DNA from: Holophagaceae bacterium
Lineage (GTDB): Bacteria > Acidobacteriota > Holophagae > Holophagales > Holophagaceae
Length of the DNA: 64,000 nt
Assembly (NCBI GenBank): GCA_021286765.1
Contig: JAJTBS010000003.1
Span: forward strand, 124,001 to 188,000
Reading direction: 5' to 3'
Numbering within the stretch: the stretch's first letter is position 1; the number at the start of each line of letters is the position of its first letter. Below, piece by piece: positions 36,198 through 43,341 of the stretch. A model generated the notes under the pieces. The model had not been told where the DNA came from and did not search any database. It worked only from the letters and a program-made list of their open reading frames with translations. The position numbers and the translations under genes are program-made.

Positions 36198-36626
36198 TCA
36201 GCCGCCGCCCGTGCCGTAGCGGTCCTTCGCGCTGGCGGCGGACCGGGCCACCAACTGCTCCAGCACCGCCAGGTCCACATCGCCGAGCCTGCGGATGTAG
36301 AGGCAGGCCTTCGCCACCTTGTGCCGCCCGAGCTTGGCCAGGAGCGCCTCGCGCTCAGGGAAGCTGCCCATCAGATACACGCTGATGTCGCCCTTGCGGG
36401 AGGCGAAGCCCACGAGGCAGGAGTCGCCCTCGCGGCCGCTCTCGTACCGGTAGTGGTAGCTGCCGAAGCCGACGATGCTGGGCCCCCACATCCTGGGCGG
36501 CTCGTGGGTGGCCCGGGCCATCAGCTGGGCCAGGGCCTCGCAGTCCTTGCGTCTCGTCTCGTCGGCGATGGCGGCCAGATGCGCCGCCACGCTGGCGGCG
36601 GTGGCCTTCGTCTTGTTCTCCGCCAT
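36198..36626 (-). CDS. DUF1801 protein
   Basis: 142 aa with a DUF1801/YdhG-like fold: MWGPSIVGFGSYHYRYESGREGDS and the C-terminal CLYIRRLGDVDLAVLEQLV. Function unknown. A distant relative is encoded at 38797-39225 beside the integron. Confidence 0.8.
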   Translation of the reverse strand: MAENKTKATAASVAAHLAAIADETRRKDCEALAQLMARATHEPPRMWGPSIVGFGSYHYRYESGREGDSCLVGFASRKGDISVYLMGSFPEREALLAKLGRHKVAKACLYIRRLGDVDLAVLEQLVARSAASAKDRYGTGGG

Positions 36627-36692
36627 GGCGCCTCCCTCGGGATCTGCTGGCTTGCGGGTCCCCTACGATACCCGGATCCAACAGAGCCGAGA

Positions 36693-36962
36693 TCAGACGT
36701 GGCCGGAATCAGGCGGGCCGGAGCCCGGATCGGGGGCTTCCCGCTTCGCATCCTGCTTCGCCTCGATCACGTGGGTCGCCTTGCCGGATTCGAAGATCTT
36801 CTGCAGTTCCAGGGTGACGGCGCCGAGGGCGTTCCCGCTCGGCCGGGTCTTCCGCCAGTAGATCCAGCCGCGCCGCTCGGCCCAGAGCCCCGCCCGGTCC
36901 AGCAGCCAGAGGGTCAGCAGCAGGCCCAGGAAGGCGAGGGTGGCTGTCAGGATTGGGGTCAC
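36693..36962 (-). CDS. small membrane protein (DUF6191-like)
   Basis: 89 aa starting at a GTG with GAGG five bases upstream: one membrane helix (ILTATLAFLGLLLTLWLLDRAG) followed by WIYWRKTRPSGNALGAVTLELQKIF, a DUF6191-like tail. The longer frame upstream is a shadow of the neighbouring SRPBCC gene region. Confidence 0.6.
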   Translation of the reverse strand: MTPILTATLAFLGLLLTLWLLDRAGLWAERRGWIYWRKTRPSGNALGAVTLELQKIFESGKATHVIEAKQDAKREAPDPGSGPPDSGHV

Positions 36963-37002
36963 GGGCACCTCAACCGGGGCGGCGCATCCCTGTGCCGGGG
37001 GC

Positions 37003-37449
37003 TCAGGAGCTGCCCTGATGGGAGCCTGGCGGGGCGCTGATCTCCCGCGCCAGCCGGTCCAGGTTCTGCTCATTGGCAGCCTCGAGGAACGGGCGCATGT
37101 TCTCGGCGAATTCGCGGTTTTCAAACACGCCGACCCAGGTCAGCAGGGTGCCGGTCGCGCTGGGTTCGAGGGAGATGGACAGCTCGAAGCGCGGCAGGTT
37201 CACATGCTGGACCCGGATCCGCGAGGCAGGGATGATCTCCAGGAACTCGGACTGGTTCGGGTAGTCCGTCCCGTCGGGTCCGTGCATGGTGAACAGCCAG
37301 GCGCCCCCCGCGCGGAACTCGAAGGTGTGGAAGGTGTTCGTGAAGCCGTCGGGGCCCCACCAGCGGGCCAGGCGCACCGGATCCTGGAGGGCGGCGAAGA
37401 CGGCTTCGGGGGTGGCGGGGAGGTCGCGGGTGTGGCGGAAGGTGGACAT
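37003..37449 (-). CDS. SRPBCC/AHSA1-like protein
   Basis: 148-aa helix-grip protein of the activator-of-Hsp90-ATPase-like type (FRHTRDLPATPEAVFAALQDPVRLARWWGPDGFTN region). Unlike the paralog at 35236-35694 it carries the typical RWWGP and FRPGG-like (FEFRAGGAW) patterns. Ligand unknown. Confidence 0.82.
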   Translation of the reverse strand: MSTFRHTRDLPATPEAVFAALQDPVRLARWWGPDGFTNTFHTFEFRAGGAWLFTMHGPDGTDYPNQSEFLEIIPASRIRVQHVNLPRFELSISLEPSATGTLLTWVGVFENREFAENMRPFLEAANEQNLDRLAREISAPPGSHQGSS

Positions 37450-37572
37450 CGTAGCCTCCGGAAGGCGGGAGCTTCTGACGGGAGCATGGCCCCAGATGGA
37501 AGGAGGATGACACGGCGGGAGCCGCCGTGAGCCGAGGTTCGGAAGGCGCGGCCACGGGCCCGGGATGGGGGA

Positions 37573-38154
37573 CTAGCCCTGCTTCAAGGACCCGACGGCC
37601 TGGTAGGTGGTGAAGAGGATGCCGGACGGGAAGGCCTTCGTGGCGGTCAGCTCGAAGGCGCGCGGCGGGGTCCCCTCCGCGAAGAGGCGCTTCCCCGTGC
37701 CCAGCAGCACCGGGTAGACCGCCAGCAGGAGCTCCTCCGCCAGCCCGTGTTCGAGCAACACGGAGGTCAGCGTGGAGCTGCCCGAGAGGACCAGGTCTGG
37801 GCCCTCCTGCGCCTTGAGCCGGCGGAGGCCATCGACGAGATCCGGTCCGAGGGCTTCGCAGGGGCCCCACTCCAGGCTTTCCGGACGGTGCGTGACCACG
37901 TATTTGGTGGCCGCGTTGAGGCCATCGGCCATGGGGCCGCCCGGCGCCTTCGGCCAGAAACCCGACCAGATGTCGTAGGTGCGCCGGCCCAGCAGCAGGT
38001 CGAAGCCCGCGCCATAGGCCGCGAGCATGGCCTCCCGACCCGCGGGCGTCCGGTAGGGCGCGGTCCAGTCGCTGCAGGGGAAACCGTCCCCATCGTCGGA
38101 GTGCTGGATCACTCCATCCAGCGAGATGTGTTCGATGATCCTGAGCTTCCTCAT
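37573..38154 (-). CDS. dihydrofolate-reductase-like (RibD C-terminal) protein
   Basis: 193-aa protein of the DHFR/RibD-C superfamily (MRKLRIIEHISLDGVIQH, LLGRRTYDIWSGFWP, TKYVVTHRPESLEW, DLVLSGSSTLTSVLLEHGLAEELLLAVYPVLLGTGKRLF). It probably reduces an unknown substrate with NADPH. The start at 38154 removes a poor N-terminal extension. Confidence 0.85.
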   Translation of the reverse strand: MRKLRIIEHISLDGVIQHSDDGDGFPCSDWTAPYRTPAGREAMLAAYGAGFDLLLGRRTYDIWSGFWPKAPGGPMADGLNAATKYVVTHRPESLEWGPCEALGPDLVDGLRRLKAQEGPDLVLSGSSTLTSVLLEHGLAEELLLAVYPVLLGTGKRLFAEGTPPRAFELTATKAFPSGILFTTYQAVGSLKQG

Positions 38155-38280
38155 CCGGGCCTCCCCAGGTTGGTGTGGCGACCCTGAGGATACCTTCACC
38201 TCTCCCGGGCCGATGGATGCCCCGCGCACGCCTGGTACGGGAACGAAAGCGGATGGGAAGGGGATGACGGGCCCGGGGGC

Positions 38281-38616
38281 TCAGGCTGGTGCTGCAAGGG
38301 GCCTGGGTGTGTCGCATTGCCAGCAGGCCGTGAACTGCGATTCATGCACTTCAGCGCAGGTGGGACATTGCCAGGTGGCTGGCGGGGTGGAGGTCTCGCC
38401 CTCCTTGAAAAACCGCCCAATCACGTCCTCCGCCAGGGAGGCCTGCGCGTCCTCGATCACCCAGACCGTGGGGAGCATGGCTGGCACATAGGTCCCGCCA
38501 TCGACGGTTCCGTACAGATCCTCGCCCCGGACCTCCGCGCGGATTCCGTGGGCTTCGAGCAGCCCTTCGATCATGCGGGCCTCGATGGGGTGCCTTGCCG
38601 TAAGAACCTTCAACAT
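38281..38616 (-). CDS. DUF2007-domain protein with C-terminal zinc ribbon
   Basis: 111 aa. The N-terminal DUF2007 signal-transducing-like domain (MLKVLTARHPIEARMIEGLLEAHGI) is followed by a CPTC...CWQC zinc-ribbon-like tail. Function unknown. Confidence 0.75.
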   Translation of the reverse strand: MLKVLTARHPIEARMIEGLLEAHGIRAEVRGEDLYGTVDGGTYVPAMLPTVWVIEDAQASLAEDVIGRFFKEGETSTPPATWQCPTCAEVHESQFTACWQCDTPRPLAAPA

Positions 38617-38796
38617 GGTGTCCTCCAGGAAACGTGCCTCACGGTGAACACGGAGCGGCCAGGTCGCTGCCTGCGCCCAGACGGGAAGCGAGGTGCCGTA
38701 AAAGGATGGCAGGCCATGGGGGCAGCGCCTGCGTGGCGCCTCTTGAGGGCTTGGACCGCAGGTCGGCGAGCAGCGACCCTCCGGTGGGAATCAAGG

Positions 38797-39225
38797 TCAG
38801 GCGCTGGTCTGTTCAATGCCATCTCGAATGGCCGAGGTGAGTACCTGGAGGTCGACCTCCTTCAGGGATTTGAAGTGGATGCAATAACCGCTGATCCTGG
38901 CCCGGCCGAGCGCCTTGCCGTAGGTCCGGGCCAGATGGGTCTTATCTTTCAGCCCGAGAACATAGACGGAAATTCCGGTGGTGTTCGCGCTGATGCCGAT
39001 CTGGTAGAAGTCCCGACGGCTGCCCTTGCCCTGCCCGAGGACCTGGAATCCGTATCCAATATTTGGATTGGAAATGACCTTCCCCGTCTCGTCCTTGCCA
39101 TCAAGGAACCACAACCTGCAGTCCGGCATCAACTCAAGCATGAGGCCATGCAGCGCCTGCATATCCCTGCGCTTCGCCTCCGGCTGGAGGGCCAAGTAGG
39201 CGTGAATCTGGTCCTGGATGGTCAT
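38797..39225 (-). CDS. DUF1801 protein, possible fixed integron cassette
   Basis: 142-aa DUF1801 protein (MQALHGLMLELMPDCRLWFLDGKDETG, YCIHFKSLKEVDLQVL). It starts about ten bases beyond a truncated attC on the cassette side of the integron, and its composition is less GC-rich than the chromosome. I see no attC downstream of it, so it may be a cassette that lost its recombination site, or a resident gene at the array end. Confidence 0.75.
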   Translation of the reverse strand: MTIQDQIHAYLALQPEAKRRDMQALHGLMLELMPDCRLWFLDGKDETGKVISNPNIGYGFQVLGQGKGSRRDFYQIGISANTTGISVYVLGLKDKTHLARTYGKALGRARISGYCIHFKSLKEVDLQVLTSAIRDGIEQTSA

Positions 39226-39235
39226 GTCAATCCGC

Positions 39236-39335
39236 AGCGCCTATACCGAGGCAATGAGTGGAGCCGGAGAAGTGAGAAGGTGAGCGAGAACGGAAGGCGA
39301 GGCAGGCGGGGTCCGACTTGAGCGGAGGGTTAGGC
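39236..39335 (-). repeat. truncated attC site (attC4)
   Basis: Aligns with the inner part and the GCCTAAC end of the three complete attC sites (GTTAGGC on the plus strand at 39329-39335), but the opposite end with the recombining GTTAGGC on the cassette strand is missing. It should be inactive for integration and marks the distal, frozen end of the array. Confidence 0.8.
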
Positions 39336-39347
39336 CGTAAGTGTCGA

Positions 39348-39863
39348 TCACTTGAGTGGGATACTACTTAAATCTTCGGGCCTGTAAACGTAAGTGTTTG
39401 GCTCCGGGTTTTGATCTGTAGCTAACATTCCAACAACAACGACAACAGGTTGGCCACCCGGTCCCTTTTTCCCTGCTTGGTTAGCAGGATTGCAGGCTGC
39501 AGTGTGCTGATGAGGAGCGGCCTTTGGTTTGGAGCACGAATTATTGGAAAGCGCTATAGCCAGAATGGCGGCCGTTGTTGCGGCGGAATGAATCAGTCGC
39601 CTGGATACAACTCTTCTGCCCTCTAGGCTGCAGTCTGAAGTGATGATCCTGCCATCAGTGCGCTGCCAAAAGCGTACACACAATCTCCCTTCTCTATTTT
39701 GAACGAGCTTAAGTGCTTCCTGGCTCGTCATGCCAGAGAGGTTGTAGACATTCATCTGGCAGTGTTCGCAGTACCGGACGAGTTCATCACCGGCCATTGA
39801 CTCCCAGCTCTTTGGACATGGAGCTTCAATTCTCAGAAAATCGAGCCCCATTGTCTTCGGCAT
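39348..39863 (-). CDS. integron cassette protein, Cys-rich N-terminal domain and lipoprotein-like segment
   Basis: 171 aa encoded by cassette 4. The N-terminal domain (CPKSWESMAGDELVRYCEHCQMNVYNLSGMT..., EGRLCVRFWQRTDGRIITSDC) is a conserved cysteine-containing module known from several large-genome phyla, function unknown. A hydrophobic helix (AATTAAILAIALSNNSCS) and a proline-rich tail follow. Base composition is clearly lower in GC than the chromosome. Confidence 0.78.
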   Translation of the reverse strand: MPKTMGLDFLRIEAPCPKSWESMAGDELVRYCEHCQMNVYNLSGMTSQEALKLVQNREGRLCVRFWQRTDGRIITSDCSLEGRRVVSRRLIHSAATTAAILAIALSNNSCSKPKAAPHQHTAACNPANQAGKKGPGGQPVVVVVGMLATDQNPEPNTYVYRPEDLSSIPLK

Positions 39864-39888
39864 TTAGACTCTCCTCTTGGATGCTGAG

Positions 39889-40012
39889 GCCTAACGAAAG
39901 AAGCTAAGCGGCCACGCCTGCACCGAGGCGATGAACGGAGCCGGGATAGCGAAATGTTGAGAGAGAGCGAGAGGCAATGCAGGCGGGGTCCGACTTGAGC
40001 GGAGGGTTAGGT
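39889..40012 (-). repeat. attC3, complete 124-bp integron recombination site
   Basis: Begins and ends with inverse core sequences (GCCTAAC at 39889-39895; GTTAGGT at 40006-40012) and is almost identical to attC1 and attC2. It lies immediately 3' of the L,D-transpeptidase cassette gene. Confidence 0.9.
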
Positions 40013-40021
40013 GTGCTGGGC

Positions 40022-40540
40022 TCATGGCTTGATTTGAACCCGTGTTCCGTTTGGAGCGATCCGCCACAATTCTTCGATTTCTGGGTTGGTGACCGCGATA
40101 CAGCCGCGAGTCCAATCGGACTTGGTGTGCAAGCTGCCGAGCCAACCGAAGCCATTCTTAATTCCGTGAATCATGATTGCCCCACCTGGTTGGTAACCGC
40201 CAGCCTTGGCTCTTGCGATATCTGAGGGCCTTGGATAGGAGATGTGGAGGGCACGATGGTAGCCACTCTTTTCGAGGCGGCTATCGATGATGAAATCGCC
40301 TTCAGGAGTGCGATTGTCACCTTCGCGTTCTTTTGCCCCGACGGGAGAGCGGCCAAGCGCGACTTGATAGGTACGGAGGATTTTGCCGTTGGAAAAGGCG
40401 GTGAGAACCCTATTCGCCTTCTCGACTACGAGTAAATCCGCTCTTGTGCCTGCGGGAAGCGGTGAAGAGGCAAAGGCATTCAATCCAGAGGCCAGGAGCA
40501 AGGCCACAGCGAGAAGGATTGACCCCTGTTGATTTCTCAT
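40022..40540 (-). CDS. L,D-transpeptidase (YkuD) cassette gene
   Basis: 172 aa encoded by cassette 3. Signal peptide (SILLAVALLLASGLNAFAS) and a YkuD catalytic domain with HGIKNG and the cysteine motif TRGCIAV (Ser of the usual SxGCxR replaced by Thr-Arg). It forms or exchanges meso-diaminopimelate-type cross-links or attaches proteins to peptidoglycan in the periplasm. ATG at 40540 is preferred over the GTG at 40552 that touches attC2. Confidence 0.88.
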   Translation of the reverse strand: MRNQQGSILLAVALLLASGLNAFASSPLPAGTRADLLVVEKANRVLTAFSNGKILRTYQVALGRSPVGAKEREGDNRTPEGDFIIDSRLEKSGYHRALHISYPRPSDIARAKAGGYQPGGAIMIHGIKNGFGWLGSLHTKSDWTRGCIAVTNPEIEELWRIAPNGTRVQIKP

Positions 40541-40552
40541 GATGGGTAGCAC

Positions 40553-40676
40553 ACCTAACGAATGAAGCTAAGCGGCCACGCCTGCACCGAGACGATGAGC
40601 GGAGCCGAGGTGGCGAAATAATGAGAGAGAGCGGAACGCAATGCAGGCGGGGTCCGACTTGAGCGAGAGGTTAGGC
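40553..40676 (-). repeat. attC2, complete 124-bp integron recombination site
   Basis: Core ends ACCTAAC (40553-40559) and GTTAGGC (40670-40676) with the same internal sequence as attC1 and attC3. 3' of the cassette-2 gene. Confidence 0.9.
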
Positions 40677-40686
40677 ATGAGAGCGG

Positions 40687-41178
40687 TCATTTGTCTGGTG
40701 AACTTGGAGGGGGCTCGTATCGATTGATAGCAACTTCCCCTTTGACTGGAAATCGAAGATCAAGACGCCCAAGAAGCTTTGGCTCGTTGGGTGCCGATGG
40801 CAAAAGTGTATTGGGAATGAACTCGAAGTCATATTCACCTGGCTTGAGGCCAGTTAGGACGTAATTAATTGTGAAGAAACAATTACAACCAGCGTACCCA
40901 GTGAGCAGCGGTTCCTCGCGGATAGTGACCTTGTTGCCAGTGGCTTCAACCTTGAATGTGTACCCTGTCGTAGCGCAGTTCGAGTAGAGATTCTGCCTTT
41001 CAATTTGGAGAGATCGGCCATCGAAGGAATAGCGCATTGTCTCCCGTGGAGAGGTTGGGCGCTCTGTACAAGGGGTCATATTCAGAAAATTGCACAGGAT
41101 TTTCGAATCTGCTGAAAAGGCGGGCATTCCTGGAATCAAACAAAGCACCAATCCACTTGTTTTGAAGTAGGAATACAT
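40687..41178 (-). CDS. secreted cassette protein of unknown function
   Basis: 163 aa encoded by cassette 2. Signal peptide (MYSYFKTSGLVLCLIPGMPAFSA), then a beta-rich domain with several cysteines (FLNMTPCTER, SNCATTGYTF, GYAGCNCFF) that could form disulfides in the periplasm, and GLKPGEYDFEFIPN. No family recognised. Confidence 0.72.
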   Translation of the reverse strand: MYSYFKTSGLVLCLIPGMPAFSADSKILCNFLNMTPCTERPTSPRETMRYSFDGRSLQIERQNLYSNCATTGYTFKVEATGNKVTIREEPLLTGYAGCNCFFTINYVLTGLKPGEYDFEFIPNTLLPSAPNEPKLLGRLDLRFPVKGEVAINRYEPPPSSPDK

Positions 41179-41203
41179 GAATGTTCCTTCTCTGGTGGGC
41201 AAT

Positions 41204-41327
41204 GCCTAACGAATGAAGCTAAGCGGCCACGCCTGCACCGAGACGATGAGCGGAGCCGAGATAGCGAAATGCTGAGAGGGATTGGAAGGCAATGCAGGCG
41301 GGGTCCGACTTGAGCGGAGGGTTAGGC
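41204..41327 (-). repeat. attC1, complete 124-bp integron recombination site
   Basis: Core ends GCCTAAC (41204-41210) and GTTAGGC (41321-41327). Partial internal complementarity typical of attC folding. 3' of the first cassette gene. Confidence 0.9.
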
Positions 41328-41336
41328 AAGCCATGA

Positions 41337-41783
41337 TCAATGCTTGAGGTTTATTGGACGGAACAACACGATGACAGCTTTGGATCGCCAACTACGGGTT
41401 AGATAACTGGTGCCAACATGGACTGCTTGGCCATTTGTACTGGCAATGTTCCAGTCTTGGCTGCCCCCGGCAGAAATCGAGTAATCAATCATTTTCGGAG
41501 TATTGGGTATCTGGAATGACATCTTTGTCCGAATGTCGAGCCGGAATTTCGGTGATGAGAACGACACGCTGCATTTCTCGAGTGATTCGAGCCATCCGTG
41601 TACTTCGCTGAGGTCTTCGAGTTCAGAGGAAGGCAAAGCATTCAAGCCGTCTTCGGATTTCGCTGAAGCAGGAAGTCGTTCTGATTTGATTACGAAGTAC
41701 TCGAATGCGAGCTGATCCGCCCAGGCCGATGGAGAGGCCATGAGTATGAGAGCAAGGAGGGCTGGACGAGGTGATCTGCTCAT
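41337..41783 (-). CDS. secreted cassette protein, first cassette
   Basis: 148 aa with signal peptide MSRSPRPALLALILMASPSAWA and a mature part of mixed alpha/beta character (FEYFVIKSERLPASAKSED..., KMSFQIPNTPKMIDYSI). Not recognised. The ATG lies six bases inside the attI-side core, so it would be the first gene expressed from a cassette promoter. Confidence 0.7.
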   Translation of the reverse strand: MSRSPRPALLALILMASPSAWADQLAFEYFVIKSERLPASAKSEDGLNALPSSELEDLSEVHGWLESLEKCSVSFSSPKFRLDIRTKMSFQIPNTPKMIDYSISAGGSQDWNIASTNGQAVHVGTSYLTRSWRSKAVIVLFRPINLKH

Positions 41784-41788
41784 TGGTT

Positions 41789-41795
41789 GCCTAAC
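41789..41795 (-). promoter_or_regulatory. attI-side recombination core
   Basis: GTTAGGC on the minus strand (GCCTAAC on plus) exactly at the junction between the first cassette and the intI leader. This matches the G/TTRRRY crossover site; the attI region should extend to about 41860. Confidence 0.75.
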
Positions 41796-41810
41796 TAGTA
41801 ATTGGACGAC

Positions 41811-41830
41811 GGGGTGGGGGTGGGGTGGGG
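41811..41830 (+). other. G-quadruplex motif in the attI region
   Basis: Four uninterrupted G-runs (4, 5, 4 and 4 G) separated by single T loops on the plus strand. Further G-runs follow up to 41881. Single-nucleotide loops predict a very stable parallel quadruplex. It lies 16 bases from the recombination core, on the template strand for cassette transcription. Confidence 0.85.
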
Positions 41831-41904
41831 TTCGTCTATTCGGGGGAGCGGGGGTATGTGGTTGGGTTCGGTTGGTGGGGGGATAGGCGAACGGTGGATG
41901 GGGG

Positions 41905-41932
41905 TTGACAGGCGAAAAAAAAGCGATAGATT
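41905..41932 (+). promoter_or_regulatory. candidate promoter of the integrase gene
   Basis: TTGACA (41905-41910), 16 bases, then TAGATT (41927-41932), on an A-rich background, pointing towards intI. Good -35 match; the -10 is moderate. Confidence 0.5.
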
Positions 41933-42015
41933 GTTGTATCCCGGAGAGATAAAGATGGCTGGGGGCGTCCTGAGTTTACTGCAATGGGCGAACTGCTTGG
42001 GTGGGGCGACGGGAC

Positions 42016-43029
42016 ATGCTGAACCTGAATAGGCAGACCGGTGACGGGCGGACGGAAGGGGCTCCATCGACCCCGCCCCGGTTGTTCGACCTGGTGCGGG
42101 AGGCCATCCGGATCCGGCACTACAGCCTGCGGACCGAGGATGCCTACGTGGACTGGGCGCGCCGTTTCATCCTCTTCCACGGGAAGCGACACCCGCGGGA
42201 GCTGGGCGCGCCGGAGGTGCAGGCCTTCCTCTCCCACCTGGCCGTGGACCGGCAGGTGGCGGCCTCCACTCAGAACCAGGCGAAGGCCGCCCTGATCTTC
42301 CTCTACAAGGAGGTGCTGGCCGTGGACCTGCCCTGGCTGGCGGAGGTGGTGCACGCCAAGCGGCAGCCGCGGCTGCCGGTGGTGCTGACGCCCGCGGAGG
42401 TGCGCGTGCTCCTGGATCAGATGGAGGGCGTGATGGGCCTGGTGGCGCGGCTGCTCTACGGCACGGGCATGCGGCTGATGGAGGTGCTCCGGCTGCGGGT
42501 GAAGGATCTGGATTTCGCGGGGCGGGAGCTGGTGGTCCGCGAGGGGAAGGGGGGCAAGGACCGGATGACGGTGCTGCCCGCCAGCCTGGTGGCCCCGCTG
42601 CGCGTGCACCTGGAGCAGGTGCGCGCCCTGCACGCTGCGGACCTGGCCGAGGGCTTCGGCGAGGTGATGCTGCCCGATGCCCTGGCCTCGAAGTATCCGG
42701 GCGCCGCGCGGCAGTGGGGGTGGCAGTGGGTCTTTCCGTCGACCCTGCGCTCGGTGGATCCGCGCTCGGGGGCGGTCCGTCGGCACCACCTGCACGCGGA
42801 GAGCGTGCAGAAGGCCGTACGGCTGGCCGCCCGCGCCGGCGAGCTGGCCAAGCCGGTGACGCCGCACGTGCTGCGGCACAGCTTCGCCACGCACCTGCTG
42901 GGGGCGGGGCATGACATCCGCACCGTGCAGGAGCTGCTGGGGCACGCGGATGTGGAGACGACCATGATCTACACCCATGTGCTGAACCGGGGAGGCCGGG
43001 GCGTGCTGAGCCCCCTCGACGGGCTGTGA
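42016..43029 (+). CDS. intI: integron integrase IntI
   Basis: 337-aa tyrosine recombinase. N-terminal SAM-like domain ([26 protein letters not shown]), catalytic domain with [49 protein letters not shown]. The extra [20 protein letters not shown] segment between catalytic patches is the IntI-specific insertion that separates it from XerC/XerD. It diverges from the cassette array, as in all integrons. The ATG at 42016 is chosen; a GTG at 42001 is possible. Confidence 0.95.
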   Translation: MLNLNRQTGDGRTEGAPSTPPRLFDLVREAIRIRHYSLRTEDAYVDWARRFILFHGKRHPRELGAPEVQAFLSHLAVDRQVAASTQNQAKAALIFLYKEVLAVDLPWLAEVVHAKRQPRLPVVLTPAEVRVLLDQMEGVMGLVARLLYGTGMRLMEVLRLRVKDLDFAGRELVVREGKGGKDRMTVLPASLVAPLRVHLEQVRALHAADLAEGFGEVMLPDALASKYPGAARQWGWQWVFPSTLRSVDPRSGAVRRHHLHAESVQKAVRLAARAGELAKPVTPHVLRHSFATHLLGAGHDIRTVQELLGHADVETTMIYTHVLNRGGRGVLSPLDGL

Positions 43030-43041
43030 GGGAACCGCCCG

Positions 43042-43079
43042 CCCGCCCGCCGGGCGGGATGGGGGCCGCGGCGGCCCCC
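43042..43079 (+). terminator. paired GC-rich hairpins after intI
   Basis: Two adjacent inverted repeats (CCCGCCCG/CGGGCGGG at 43042-43058 and GGGGGCCG/CGGCCCCC at 43061-43079) directly downstream of the integrase stop, without a T-run. Confidence 0.5.
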
Positions 43080-43122
43080 TGACAGGTCGGCCCCAGGTCC
43101 AGATCCTCACGGACCGCGAGGG

Positions 43123-43269
43123 GTCATCGACCTCCCGGACGCAGGCCCGGGCTTCCCCGAGGAGGACGAGGCGCCTTCGAGTGGTTCCGGCACCGCTCCG
43201 CCCGGCTTACCGCCGGGGAGGGCGGCACGGGCCTGGGGCGCGCCACCGTCCGCATCCACCTGGGGTGGG
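43123..43269 (+). pseudogene. frameshifted histidine-kinase ATPase (HATPase_c) remnant
   Basis: One frame reads VIDLPDAGPGFPEEDEA. After a +1 shift near 43173 the next reads AFEWFRHRSARLTAGEGGTG then LGRATVRIHL. Together they match the G1 box (DxGPGxPEED), the F box and the G2 box (GGTGLGLA) of sensor kinases. No start, no upstream domains; a decayed fragment of about 50 codons in the gap after intI. Confidence 0.5.
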
Positions 43270-43341
43270 GTTGAGGGCGGGCCTACACGGTGGAGCGTCC
43301 GGCTGCGTAATGGAACCAGTCCCGCTGCCGAGAGGAACCCC

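Noticed and set aside
39236-41327. CRISPR-like repeat array
   Set aside because: The repeats are about 124 bp, 530 or more bases apart, and separated by genes; no cas genes and no short spacers.
42016-43029. XerC/XerD or phage integrase
   Set aside because: The IntI-specific insertion and the adjacent attC array identify an integron integrase.
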